Assembly (NCBI GenBank): GCA_015099395.1
Contig: AP024096.1
Location: forward strand, 6,241,485 to 6,305,484
Source of the DNA: Ktedonobacteria bacterium brp13
Lineage (GTDB): Bacteria > Chloroflexota > Ktedonobacteria > Ktedonobacterales > Ktedonobacteraceae
DNA: 64,000 bases
Direction: 5' to 3'
The position numbers and the translations under genes were made by a program. The notes below the pieces were generated by a model, which saw only the letters and a list, made by a program, of their open reading frames with translations, was not told the DNA's origin and did not search any database. Of the stretch, positions 35,536 through 44,196 are shown piece by piece; the stretch's first letter is position 1, and every line of letters starts with the position of its first letter.

Positions 35536-37119
35536 CTATTGAATGGTAACAGAACTGTTCACATTGTTGGTTGGCTGGCTCTGCTGTGTATGGTTATTAT
35601 TATATTGAAGGATACGTACATAGGTGAGAAGTGAGACCAGTACGAGAAAGAGCAGCAATGCGAGGAAGAAACTGGTCTGAATAAACCTGCGCATTTTGAA
35701 CATTTTGTGCTGGCGCACTCTTTTTGGTTGTCTGAATAGTGCTTGCAAATGTCCTGGACATTTTGCGTAGAGTGAGCGTAACGGTTTGAGCAGGTGCAGG
35801 GATTGTAGTAAGCGTTGGGTGTGAGACTGCTGAACTTCAAGAGCGTAGAGCGATTGTGACATATTGGAGCGTCGGGTCAGGTTCTCATCAAATGAGGCGA
35901 GCTGGTTCTCCAGTTGCTCCTGTTGTAGGCGCTCATGGCGGTTACTATGGAGAGCCTCGCGAGTCAGACGGCGCTGTTCAAGATTCAGGGTATGCGGAGG
36001 TATCCCGGGTAGCCCTGCCATCCCATCATTGTGAGTATGTAGCTCGTAGTTGGCCTGTGCCCTGGTAGTTGATCTTTTCTCTGGTAGTGCGTGATCAATA
36101 AGCTGTTGCTGGTAGGCTCGGCGCTCTTCTATACGATAGGCTCGTTCCAGGGCCAGTGAGAAGGTCTGTGCTGATTGAAAGCGATCGACAGGTTCTGGTT
36201 GTATTGCTAGCTTGACCAGACTACTAAGCATGCGCGACACAGCTGGGAGTAGGACCGTGTTCGAGCTTGAAAGTGAGGCCAGTGAGAGTTCAGGCAAGGT
36301 TTTGCCGCTCGGTAGCGCTCCGCTTACCATCTCATAAAGGATCAGACCCAGACTGTAGAGGTCGGCGCGTGTATCGATGCTACTGAAGCCGTATTCATCC
36401 TTTTGTTCTGGTGCGGCGTAGGGTGAACTGGTAGCAGAGAGCTGTCCTGCGGCGATCGCCTGTGATGGATCTGGATAGTCTTTAAGTGTGCGTGCGAGTC
36501 CGAAACCGGTGAGCATAATTGTGCCATCGGGTGTCAGCATCATCTGTTCGGGTCTGAGATCCCAGAATATGATGGGCGGTCTCTGCCGGTGCAGGTAGTC
36601 GAGGAGGTCGCAGAGCTGTAGTGCATAGTTGAGTGCCTCTTGTGGTGGCAATGGAGCGTACTGCTGTAGGTAGGCAGCGAGTGAGCGACCAGGGATGTAG
36701 TCAGTGACCAGATACCAGTCGCCATCTTCAGCGAAGTAGTCATAGAGGGTTGGAATGGCTGTATGGTACAGGCGAGCCAGCAAGAGTGCTTCACGCAGAA
36801 AGTGATCTGTATAGGTGCCTCCGCTGATCGTATCTGACGGGAGTTGTAGTGTATCACCATTAAAAGTCGAGCGGCGTGTGATATCACCGCCATGAAGGAT
36901 ATAGTCCAGTTCAGCTACAACATGCTCAGGTAATGGTTGATCGGCGCGTACCTGTTTGAGGGCCAGTGGAATAGAGAGCTGCGTATGTGTTGCCAGAAAG
37001 ATATTGCTCTGCCCTCCGTTCCCTAATCTGCCTTGCAGAAGATACTCGCCATCGTGTAGTGTATTGCCAGTGACGACATCCAACGCCGTCTTGATCTGTG
37101 TTTTTCCTGTAACAGGCAT
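35536..37119 (-). CDS. Membrane Ser/Thr kinase-like protein, probable pseudokinase
   Basis: 527 residues from ATG 37119; GGGAGGG upstream makes this better than the in-frame GTG at 37137. The kinase fold is clear: LGNGGQSNIFLAT loop, IPLALKQVR with the Lys, FLREALLLARL for helix C, YAAPEQ and RADLYSLGLILYEMVSG. However, HRDxKPxN reads FWDLRPEQ (Asn to Gln) and DFG reads GFG (LTGFGLAR), so both magnesium-binding residues are lost. Catalysis is doubtful. A helical linker, one membrane span (FFLALLLFLVLVSLLTYV) and a short outside tail follow. It may be a scaffold or regulated binder for the active kinases. Confidence 0.88.
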   Translation of the reverse strand: MPVTGKTQIKTALDVVTGNTLHDGEYLLQGRLGNGGQSNIFLATHTQLSIPLALKQVRADQPLPEHVVAELDYILHGGDITRRSTFNGDTLQLPSDTISGGTYTDHFLREALLLARLYHTAIPTLYDYFAEDGDWYLVTDYIPGRSLAAYLQQYAPLPPQEALNYALQLCDLLDYLHRQRPPIIFWDLRPEQMMLTPDGTIMLTGFGLARTLKDYPDPSQAIAAGQLSATSSPYAAPEQKDEYGFSSIDTRADLYSLGLILYEMVSGALPSGKTLPELSLASLSSSNTVLLPAVSRMLSSLVKLAIQPEPVDRFQSAQTFSLALERAYRIEERRAYQQQLIDHALPEKRSTTRAQANYELHTHNDGMAGLPGIPPHTLNLEQRRLTREALHSNRHERLQQEQLENQLASFDENLTRRSNMSQSLYALEVQQSHTQRLLQSLHLLKPLRSLYAKCPGHLQALFRQPKRVRQHKMFKMRRFIQTSFFLALLLFLVLVSLLTYVRILQYNNNHTQQSQPTNNVNSSVTIQ

Positions 37120-37310
37120 GGCCAGATACCCTCCCACCTATCGTCGTCGTCCTCTATATATCCTCAACAATATATTGTGTGTATTGCGCTGCAAATACAT
37201 GTAGCTTCCGTTATGAATGCTATAATAGCCAGGACAAGAGAGGTCGTCAAGTAAGCTATCTATAGTACTCTGTCTGCTATATTGCCCCATCTATCTTTCT
37301 TGTAGGATAC

Positions 37311-37373
37311 ACAAAAGGAGAAGCAGGATGGACAGCGGCACGAGATCGCTGTCCATCCTGCTTCTCCTTTTGT
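37311..37373. terminator. 27-bp perfect hairpin downstream of aldose epimerase
   Basis: Arms 37311-37337 and 37347-37373 are perfect reverse complements over 27 bp with a 9-nt loop. It ends 24 bp before the stop of the minus-strand epimerase gene. On the minus strand the arm begins with ACAAAAGG; no classical U-tract follows. Confidence 0.7.
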
Positions 37374-37396
37374 AGACTCACGTGCATTGACATGCT

Positions 37397-38212
37397 TTAA
37401 TTTGGTTTTACATTGATCTCCAGTTGTAGCGTATGGGTTGTCTGTGGAGGGATATTCAAGCGGTCGGCTGGACGATTCAGGCCATCTTCGCTGGTGACAA
37501 CCGGCTCAAAGCAGACGAAGTTATGGTCGGGAGCCGAAACTGGCTCGGACCAGACCTGCATCGTTGTCAGCGAGTAGTGATTGTCGATCGGTTTCTCCTC
37601 GATAGTGATGACTCCATGCTGTGGGATCTCCAGGGAGACATGGTGTGGGAAGGGATAAGGATCGTTCGGAGGTTGTGTATCCCAATCAATCCTGGCAGGA
37701 TCGATCTCCAGTCCATGTACCACTATCCGTGGTTTATCCTGTTGGGCAACGCTGAAGTAGGGATGGAAGCCAGGTGCGATCGGCATCACGACATCGTTGC
37801 GGTTCTCCATACTGAGCGTGTACAAAAGAGTCTCAGCGGTGACAGCGATCTGTGCGGTAAAGGTGAACTCGTAGGGATACTGAGGGCGTGTCTGCTCATT
37901 GCTAGTGAGTTGAAGTGTAATGCTAGCTGTATCCTGTCCTGTGATGGTCCAGGGAAGTTCACGTCCGAAGCCATGCACGGGCAGATGGGTATTCTTCTCC
38001 ACGAAGAGACCATTTTTCAGGCGAGAGAAATTAGGGATCATCAACGGAATGCCCCAGCGTCTGATATTGCCGGTCTCGGGGGGACGATAGAGGACAGGCC
38101 AGTCAGCGACCTGGAAACGGGAGACCAGGCAGATCTCAGGGATCACCCCGAGCTGTGTCTTGCCATGTGTGAGAATGATCTCATGTGGCTGTGACGATGC
38201 TGTGTTTGTCAT
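37397..38212 (-). CDS. Aldose 1-epimerase family protein
   Basis: 271 residues of the galactose-mutarotase fold. The His-containing APGFHPYFSVAQQD and the Glu-containing NFVCFEPVVTSEDGLNRP mark the two catalytic positions of aldose 1-epimerases and hexose-6-phosphate epimerases. Start ATG 38212. The enzyme interconverts alpha and beta anomers of a sugar or sugar phosphate; which one is not readable. It is a single gene with a hairpin after it. Confidence 0.88.
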   Translation of the reverse strand: MTNTASSQPHEIILTHGKTQLGVIPEICLVSRFQVADWPVLYRPPETGNIRRWGIPLMIPNFSRLKNGLFVEKNTHLPVHGFGRELPWTITGQDTASITLQLTSNEQTRPQYPYEFTFTAQIAVTAETLLYTLSMENRNDVVMPIAPGFHPYFSVAQQDKPRIVVHGLEIDPARIDWDTQPPNDPYPFPHHVSLEIPQHGVITIEEKPIDNHYSLTTMQVWSEPVSAPDHNFVCFEPVVTSEDGLNRPADRLNIPPQTTHTLQLEINVKPN

Positions 38213-38550
38213 TCGTATTTATAGCTCCTATCAAGTAAGTATATTGCAGGCTTTATGTGTATTTTATCCTGCTGGCATTGTACGCAGAACCTTTAGAATC
38301 CCGCAAGGGGAGTGCGAAGAAGCCCGTCCTATTGCACTTTGAAGAGCACGTGCTTATACTGTATGATAGTGAAGTACTTATGTATGTATATGTAAGTACG
38401 ATAATTTGTTACTGCTGTATCATCTTATTCGTCCAGCTTCCAGGTGCATAGGAATCAATAAACGCAAGAGATATGACTGTGGGAGAAGAAGCATTGACGG
38501 CATGGTCACAGAGGGATACAGGCGAACTATACAAGGAGGAGCATCAGTCT

Positions 38551-39372
38551 GTGTCGACGAACATAGCAATCAAGGGGACGCGGAACGGCCTGCTATTAAC
38601 ACTACAACCACAGATCCCATTTAACGACCTACTTTCCGCGCTTGCAGAGCGACTGGCAGAGTCGCCTACGTTTTTTCGTGGGGCCTCTTTGACGGTCGAT
38701 ACTACTCATCGTAGCTTGCGCAAAAGTGAGCGTAAGCAGTTGGAAGAGCTACTTTTGGATTATCAGATGTCATTGACGTCTGTTGAGACAGTAGCGGAAG
38801 TTCGACGTGGAGCACGAACGATAGCGCTGCCCGCGTCTGACTTGGAATCTGTTCTGGAGGAACGCCAGGTGAAAGAGAAAGAATCTGTGCAGCCCTTACC
38901 GTCCGTGCCCCCCCCGCATTCCTCGTTTCCAGCGCAGACCATGCCATTTACGACTCCGTTTCCACAAGAGAGCAATGATCCACGGGAAACCAAAGAAGCG
39001 CGAGATCCGCGAGATCCGCGAGCTTCAGAAGATACGCTCTTCTTACGGCGCACCGTGCGCTCCGGGCAAGCAATCCATCATCCCAGCAATATTGTCATCC
39101 TGGGTGATGTTAATCCGGGTGCAGAGATTGTCGCCGGTGGAGATATTATCGTCTGGGGCGTCTTACGCGGAATGGTACATGCCGGTTATCCAGACAACGA
39201 CAACGCTGTGGTGTGTGCTTTGCAACTCGCGCCCGTTCAACTTCGTGTGGCCCATCTGCTCTCGCGACCGCCTGAAGACTTCGAAGCCCAACCGCGTCCC
39301 GAAGTCGCAGCGATCCGCCAGGGACAGATTGTTGTAGAGACCTGGGTGAGTGGACGCCCACCGCGCAAGTAA
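38551..39372 (+). CDS. minC: Septum site-determining protein MinC
   Basis: 273 residues from GTG 38551, chosen because AAGGAGGAG lies 9 nt upstream and the product then begins at IAIKGTRNGLLLTL, as MinC proteins do. An in-frame ATG at 38473 would add 26 residues. The N-terminal FtsZ-inhibiting domain is followed by a disordered linker rich in Pro, Glu and Arg (about 120-185) and the C-terminal beta-helix: TLFLRRTVRSGQAIHHPSNI, ILGDVNPGAEIVAGGDIIVWG and LRGMVHAGYPDNDNAVVCALQL. MinC blocks FtsZ rings near poles together with MinD. minD and minE follow. Confidence 0.94.
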   Translation: MSTNIAIKGTRNGLLLTLQPQIPFNDLLSALAERLAESPTFFRGASLTVDTTHRSLRKSERKQLEELLLDYQMSLTSVETVAEVRRGARTIALPASDLESVLEERQVKEKESVQPLPSVPPPHSSFPAQTMPFTTPFPQESNDPRETKEARDPRDPRASEDTLFLRRTVRSGQAIHHPSNIVILGDVNPGAEIVAGGDIIVWGVLRGMVHAGYPDNDNAVVCALQLAPVQLRVAHLLSRPPEDFEAQPRPEVAAIRQGQIVVETWVSGRPPRK

Positions 39373-39785
39373 GGCAGATAAGCAGCGCAGGCGAGAGGTA
39401 TCCAGAACAGGAGCGATGCCTGTATTCCCGCAACCCATCCTTGAAACGAGCCTGGAATATTAGAGGTAGATCAGTGTGCAGGTACAGCATGGACATAGTT
39501 GTAGAAATTGCATACATATATGCGAATGTTCATTCTCGCCTATCTATCAATATATTCGCTAGTTTATTCACAGAGCTATTGAGATATAGAGATAGCATAC
39601 ATATAGCGAATTTCCCAAAATATTCGTGATATACTGGAAGACTGTATGGATCGGAACATGCGATGTTCGCCTACAGTATGCATCCTGAACAGGACAGTCA
39701 GAGAACGCAAGATCGCGTAGATTGCAGGAGAGAGTGTCTCACTGACTGAGGGGGAAGCCTGAAAAGTTTTTCAGAGGAGTGTAGC
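39373..39785. other. AT-rich spacer between minC and minD with repeated CGAAT/ATTCG elements
   Basis: About 410 bp with no supported gene. Around 39520-39630, short related elements (GCGAATGTTCATTCTCGC, TATATTCGC, ATAGCGAAT, AATATTCGTGATAT) recur in both orientations, suggesting a regulatory region or promoter for minDE, so minC is probably transcribed separately. Confidence 0.4.
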
Positions 39786-40622
39786 ATGGACAGCCGAGTA
39801 ATCACTATTACGTCGGGTAAGGGTGGCGTTGGCAAGACAACAACGACTGCGAACCTTGGAACTGCACTGGCAATGCAGGGAAAAAAAGTAGTTGTACTGG
39901 ATGGCGATATCGGCCTGCGCAATCTCGACGCCGTGTTGGGCCTGGAGAATCGCATTGTCTACGATCTGGTAGATGTAGTAGAGGGGCAGTGCCGTCTCAA
40001 GCAGGCGTTAATCAAAGACAAACGGCAGCCAGAGCTCTATCTATTGCCAGCTGCGCAGACGCGAGACAAGAATGCCGTCAACAGTGTGCAGATGGAACAG
40101 CTCTGCCAGCAGTTGCGCCAGGAATTCGATTTTGTGGTGATTGATTCGCCTGCTGGCATCGAACAGGGTTTCCGTAATGCTATCGTAGGGGCGGATGAGA
40201 TCATCATTGTCGCGAACCCGGAGATGGCCTCTGTACGTGACGCCGATCGCATTATCGGACTGGTAGAGGCGGCAGGCAAACCAGAGCCACGCCTGATCCT
40301 GAACCGCCTGCGACCAGAGATGGTACGGCGCGGCGACATGATGGACGTCGCCGATGTCCTGGAAGTCCTGGGTATCGATCTGCTGGGAGTAGTACCTGAA
40401 GATGAGCAGATCATTGTGGCAACGAACAAAGGCGAGCCCGTTGTGTATGATCAACAGGCACGTTCAGGTCGTGCCTTCCTACATGCCGCGCAACGTATTC
40501 TGGGTGAGGAGGTCCCGCTCGAAGATGTCGTCGAATCTCCTACGCTATTTGAACGTTTACGACGCCTGATGGGCTTTGGGCCGGCTGTAGCAGAGAGGCG
40601 TGTACGTTCTCAGACCTCTTAG
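39786..40622 (+). CDS. minD: Septum site-determining ATPase MinD
   Basis: 278 residues. The deviant Walker A is ITSGKGGVGKTTTTANLG, followed by LDGDIGLRNLDAVLGLENR and the switch motif DSPAGIEQGFRNAI. Signature strands LILNRLRPEMVRRGDMMDVADVLEVLGIDLLGVVPED are typical of MinD. Near the end, LFERLRRLMGFG forms the amphipathic membrane-targeting helix. MinD binds the membrane with ATP, recruits MinC and is released by MinE. GAGGAG precedes the ATG; minE starts 13 bp after the stop. Confidence 0.97.
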   Translation: MDSRVITITSGKGGVGKTTTTANLGTALAMQGKKVVVLDGDIGLRNLDAVLGLENRIVYDLVDVVEGQCRLKQALIKDKRQPELYLLPAAQTRDKNAVNSVQMEQLCQQLRQEFDFVVIDSPAGIEQGFRNAIVGADEIIIVANPEMASVRDADRIIGLVEAAGKPEPRLILNRLRPEMVRRGDMMDVADVLEVLGIDLLGVVPEDEQIIVATNKGEPVVYDQQARSGRAFLHAAQRILGEEVPLEDVVESPTLFERLRRLMGFGPAVAERRVRSQTS

Positions 40623-40635
40623 AGGGAGCAAGAAA

Positions 40636-40977
40636 ATGGGTGTCTTTGAATTCCGAGTTGGCAAGAAGAAGCCGACTCCAGGCGAAGTGGCGAAAGAGCG
40701 CCTAAAAGTTGTACTGGCTCATGATCGCCTGAAACTGAACCCCGAACTCCTTGAACTTATTCGTGGGGAAATTCTTTCAGTTGTTTCACAACGTCTGGCA
40801 GTAGACGAGGATCAGGTACAGGTTAATCTTGCTCACGAAGGCGGTATCGAAGCGCTACTGGCAAACCTGCCGATCAAGCGTGAGAAGATAAGCTTTGAGT
40901 GGGATCCTCCCGCCTATACACCATCAAATACGGCTGTGCTGAATGGGACCCTGCATATCGAAGAAGATGATAACTGA
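40636..40977 (+). CDS. minE: Cell division topological specificity factor MinE
   Basis: 113 residues from ATG 40636, with GAGGGAGC upstream. The N-terminal anti-MinCD region is VAKERLKVVLAHDRLKLNPELLELIRGEIL, and the dimer-forming part is DEDQVQVNLAHEGGIEALLANLPIK. About 25 extra C-terminal residues (WDPPAYTPSNTAVLNGTL) go beyond the usual length of about 88. MinE stimulates the MinD ATPase and makes Min proteins oscillate, which focuses division at midcell. The gene is co-transcribed with minD. Confidence 0.95.
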   Translation: MGVFEFRVGKKKPTPGEVAKERLKVVLAHDRLKLNPELLELIRGEILSVVSQRLAVDEDQVQVNLAHEGGIEALLANLPIKREKISFEWDPPAYTPSNTAVLNGTLHIEEDDN

Positions 40978-41040
40978 TTGATTGATTGACTGATGTATCG
41001 CCTGGCAGTACGGTGTTTTAAACACAAACTGCAAAAAAAG

Positions 41041-41074
41041 AGAGACCGAACGAAGCATCGTTCAGGTCTCTTTT
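41041..41074 (+). terminator. Terminator after minDE
   Basis: GAGACC.GAACGA and TCGTTC.GGTCTC form a stem of about 12 bp with one bulge and an AGCA loop, followed by TTTT and a T-rich tract. Short ATTG repeats lie upstream around the minE stop. Confidence 0.85.
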
Positions 41075-42236
41075 CACTTTTTATTGTATTAATAATTATA
41101 CATCTGCATATGAGTATAATTTAATGTATCTATAAAAAGGTTAAGAATCAACTCATGAATTTTTATATTCTTAACTGAATCTTTATCGTTTTATGCTTCG
41201 CTTTGCGTTGCTTATCGGGTATACTACCTCTTGTTGAAAAATGTAAATAATTATTCTGTAGAACCTATTCATAGTGCCGATCGCGCCAGTGAAGTGCTGG
41301 TGAAGAGACATGCAAGGGTTTGTGCGGAAGATGGGGCTGGATACTAGATGTGATGGTTGCGCCAGTATGCAGTGCAGGCGTACGCCCGAAGCCTGGTATG
41401 AACGGGTGAATGCTGCTGTGCATCAGGATACGTTGTGCTCGGATAACTAAAGCATTATATGTATATATACAAGGAGACTGCTTGCTAGAGGGGTTGTGTA
41501 GGGTTGTGTGGGCTATTAGCGTGCCGGTCATGGGTGGATGCTGTGGTATGGGATGTGTTCGCTGTGGGGGATGTGGATGTTGTGGGGTTGGGCCGACCAT
41601 AATAGCGAGCAAGCGGAAATATATGTATACATATACTATGGGTGGTGTGGCTGTGTAGCTGTTGGGGCGTGTGAAGGTTATTCGGCAAGGGGGCAACGTA
41701 ATCCAGGTGTGTATGACCGTAGCCATTGTTTCTGGTCCAGAGGGACGTATGTTTCACATCTGTGCTGGGGTGTCGGTTTTTCTGCCGGCACTTCATTGTT
41801 GCGATCGGTCAGATACACAAACATATAGGAACTTAATACCATTCTGTGGGCGTATCATGCTGAAGTGGATTCTGGACGAGGTAATATGTAAGTACACCAC
41901 GAAAATGCGACGAGGTTCTTATGTATGTATGTGGGTCCAGGGACAGATAGATCCTCGCAGTTCTACTCCGTGGGGGCTTCAGCCAAAGGGCTAGTATGGC
42001 AACTAAACTGAAGCTGGACGCTCAGGGAAGAAGGGCGGCATAAAGGATTGCGGCTGCGCTTCCAGGCTTCTTCTATGCGAGGTGCTGTAGTGAGCAGGGA
42101 TATTGAAAAGAACAAGAGACAGTCTAAAAAGAATACTATATATATGCAAAAAGAAGTATATGGCGGAAGTAAAGCGCTATGGCCTGCCCAGGCCCGGCGC
42201 TGTGTCGCGACCGGTAAGGCCGCGCAACGACGTAGA
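41075..42236. other. Long intergenic region, partly G/T-rich, no supported gene
   Basis: About 1.15 kb. From about 41488 to 41665 the plus strand is strikingly rich in G and T, with repeated GGGTTGTG and GGGATGTG blocks; its complement gives a Pro/His/Thr-rich spurious frame. The remainder is AT-rich near 41090-41170 and otherwise ordinary. Nothing with a start, ribosome-binding site and coding pattern was found until the membrane protein near 42246. Confidence 0.5.
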
Positions 42237-42245
42237 ATGTTTATT

Positions 42246-42902
42246 ATGACTGGGAGTGAATGGGTAAGCTTTCTGACTATGCGCCGTCTCTCATGGCGCA
42301 CGCTTCCTCATAGTGTCCAGGCACTCGTTGCCGCTCCCCGTACAATGCAGGTTCGTTTTGCTTTGATGACCTGTGGCTGTGCGCTGATGATCGCCTTACT
42401 CTACAATTGGGGTGTGCTCTTAGGGCACCGGATTATCTTCGCTGGACTGGTGGCGGTCTGCATCCTGTTAGCGCTTATTGTTGTGTATCTCAAATATGAG
42501 CATCGTCATGCAGGTAAGCCAGTGCTTACAGCTTTTGCAGAGCCAGAGCATGTTGCGGTGGTAACGCTGGCTGATGCTGTACGTTCCTCAATGCATCCGC
42601 TGGTCGGGGTACCAGGAGCGCATCTAGGTATCTCTTTACGTGCACTCACACGCCGCACGCAAGCGCAAATAACGTCCCAGCCAGCAATGCCTGCGTTCTC
42701 CTTGCAGGAGACAGCGCTACCTGAGATAGGGTTACCTGTATCTGCACCACAGCTTGTACGTGTATTGGAGACGGTAGATCTCTCCACTGTCAATGTTCCA
42801 CACTTTATGGACACAACATCCTTTAGAGCAATGGTCTCTTCAACACTTAAAGGTATTGACAATGCTGAGCATATGTCACAACATAGGATGCAGGAGCGTT
42901 AA
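42246..42902 (+). CDS. Hypothetical membrane protein with two N-terminal spans
   Basis: 218 residues from ATG 42246; ATG 42237 and 42279 are equally possible, since no strong ribosome-binding site decides. Two hydrophobic spans stand out (about residues 35-55, FALMTCGCALMIALLYNW, and 60-80, IFAGLVAVCILLALIVVYLK). The following 140 residues are soluble, Ser/Thr/Ala-rich with scattered acidic residues, and give no known family. It is probably a real gene because codon use and hydrophobicity pattern are consistent, but its function is unknown. Confidence 0.55.
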   Translation: MTGSEWVSFLTMRRLSWRTLPHSVQALVAAPRTMQVRFALMTCGCALMIALLYNWGVLLGHRIIFAGLVAVCILLALIVVYLKYEHRHAGKPVLTAFAEPEHVAVVTLADAVRSSMHPLVGVPGAHLGISLRALTRRTQAQITSQPAMPAFSLQETALPEIGLPVSAPQLVRVLETVDLSTVNVPHFMDTTSFRAMVSSTLKGIDNAEHMSQHRMQER

Positions 42903-42967
42903 GTGCCAGCACCGGTTATGTATGTCTTGCCCGACAGTAGGTGTAGACATGACCTTCGGGTAATGTA

Positions 42968-42997
42968 TTGACCTACCTGTCGGGAATCGCATATGAT
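42968..42997 (+). promoter_or_regulatory. Sigma-70-type promoter of VOC gene
   Basis: TTGACC (42968-42973), 18-bp spacer, TATGAT (42992-42997); the coding start follows about 50 bp later. Confidence 0.65.
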
Positions 42998-43048
42998 ACC
43001 TGGTAGTTTGCGAGGTTTGTGTATCAGCAGATAGGCAGTAGGAGACAG

Positions 43049-44002
43049 ATGAGTAATCAGCAGATTCAGAAGGTGAAGGTGAAGCGCCTGGCCCGTGTAG
43101 GTTTATGGACACACGACGTAACCACCCAGGCTCGCTTTTATCATCAGGTGCTAGGAATGGATGTGCTTTCAACATCCGAGGATGAAGATGAAGATACGGA
43201 GCTAGAAGATTCAAATATGCTCCTGGGTTTGCATGACGATGCCCATGCTCTGGGTCTGTTTACTGATAATCGTCCTGCTGCTACGAATGGTCGCCGTCCT
43301 GTGCCGCGCACCTCTCTGCATCACCTCTCATTCGAGGTTGATACTGATGCTGAGTTGGCGGCTCTGGCTGCGCGCCTAAAGATGCTGGGTATCGATCTCT
43401 CGTTTGGTCCCCGCGATGGTGATCCAGAGCTGGGTGATACGCTCTGGCTCAACGATCCCGATGGGAATCGCATTGAGATCTCAGCGACGCTCGACGATCT
43501 ATTCTCTACGCCTCACGCCCATCGCAACGTGTTCCGCCCCGATGCGCTCCAGCATGTGTCACTGTACACAATCCATCTGGAAGCCATGGTCGAGTTTTAT
43601 ACAGAGGCACTTGGCTTTGATATCTCAGATTGGCTGTTGCGTGAACGGGCGTGGTTGCGCTCGAATGCCAATCACCACTCGCTGCTTCTGATACAGGGGA
43701 AGCCCGGCATTGATCATATTGGTTTCAGTGTGGCTGATAACACAGAACTACTGCGCTGGGCTGACTATTTAAGTCGTCAGCAGATCGAGCTACTATGGGG
43801 ACCAGGGCGTCACGGAACGAGCGGCGATACATTCATTCGTTTTGCCGATGCCGATGGTATTCATATCGAGCTCTCAGCTGACATGCAGCAGTATTATGAG
43901 CATGATGTTACCGTTCCACCGCGCCTCTGGCATACACGCGGTATGGCCCTCAACGTCTGGGGACCCCTACCCAACTGGATTAAGGAAGAGGCACAGGCAT
44001 AG
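43049..44002 (+). CDS. Two-domain VOC-superfamily protein (extradiol-dioxygenase-like)
   Basis: 317 residues from ATG 43049, with AGGAGAC just upstream. Two glyoxalase/VOC modules are visible: first RVGLWTHDVTTQARFYHQVLG with HHLSFEVDTDAELAALA, and second LQHVSLYTIHLEAMVEFYTE with DHIGFSVADNTELLRW and GIHIELSAD. The His, His and Glu positions fit a metal site in the second module, as in catechol 2,3-dioxygenase and related enzymes. A fumarylacetoacetate-type hydrolase is encoded next to it on the other strand, so the pair may serve an aromatic ring-cleavage route. Confidence 0.87.
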   Translation: MSNQQIQKVKVKRLARVGLWTHDVTTQARFYHQVLGMDVLSTSEDEDEDTELEDSNMLLGLHDDAHALGLFTDNRPAATNGRRPVPRTSLHHLSFEVDTDAELAALAARLKMLGIDLSFGPRDGDPELGDTLWLNDPDGNRIEISATLDDLFSTPHAHRNVFRPDALQHVSLYTIHLEAMVEFYTEALGFDISDWLLRERAWLRSNANHHSLLLIQGKPGIDHIGFSVADNTELLRWADYLSRQQIELLWGPGRHGTSGDTFIRFADADGIHIELSADMQQYYEHDVTVPPRLWHTRGMALNVWGPLPNWIKEEAQA

Positions 44003-44141
44003 TGCTTTACCACTAAACCTTTTAGGTTTTGCGAGTATGCTATAGAGAAGAGGGAAGTGCTGCGACTCCTACTCTTTCACGATCCGCTGGTAGGATACTG
44101 CACTAGCCAATCAAAATTAAGGATCTTGCTTGCAGAGAGCA

Positions 44142-44184
44142 GAAGAGCGGTGGATTAATTTCCATCGCTCTTCTCTTGCTTTTG
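44142..44184 (+). terminator. Terminator between convergent VOC and FAH genes
   Basis: GAAGAGCGGTGGA (44142-44154) pairs with TCCATCGCTCTTC (44161-44173) over 13 bp with one wobble pair, loop TTAATT, followed by TTGCTTTT. Confidence 0.8.
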
Positions 44185-44196
44185 GGGGTCGATGCT

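Noticed and set aside
41265-41726. 153-residue minus-strand ORF
   Set aside because: It is the Pro/His/Thr-rich complement of the G/T-rich block, has no ribosome-binding site and no protein-like pattern.
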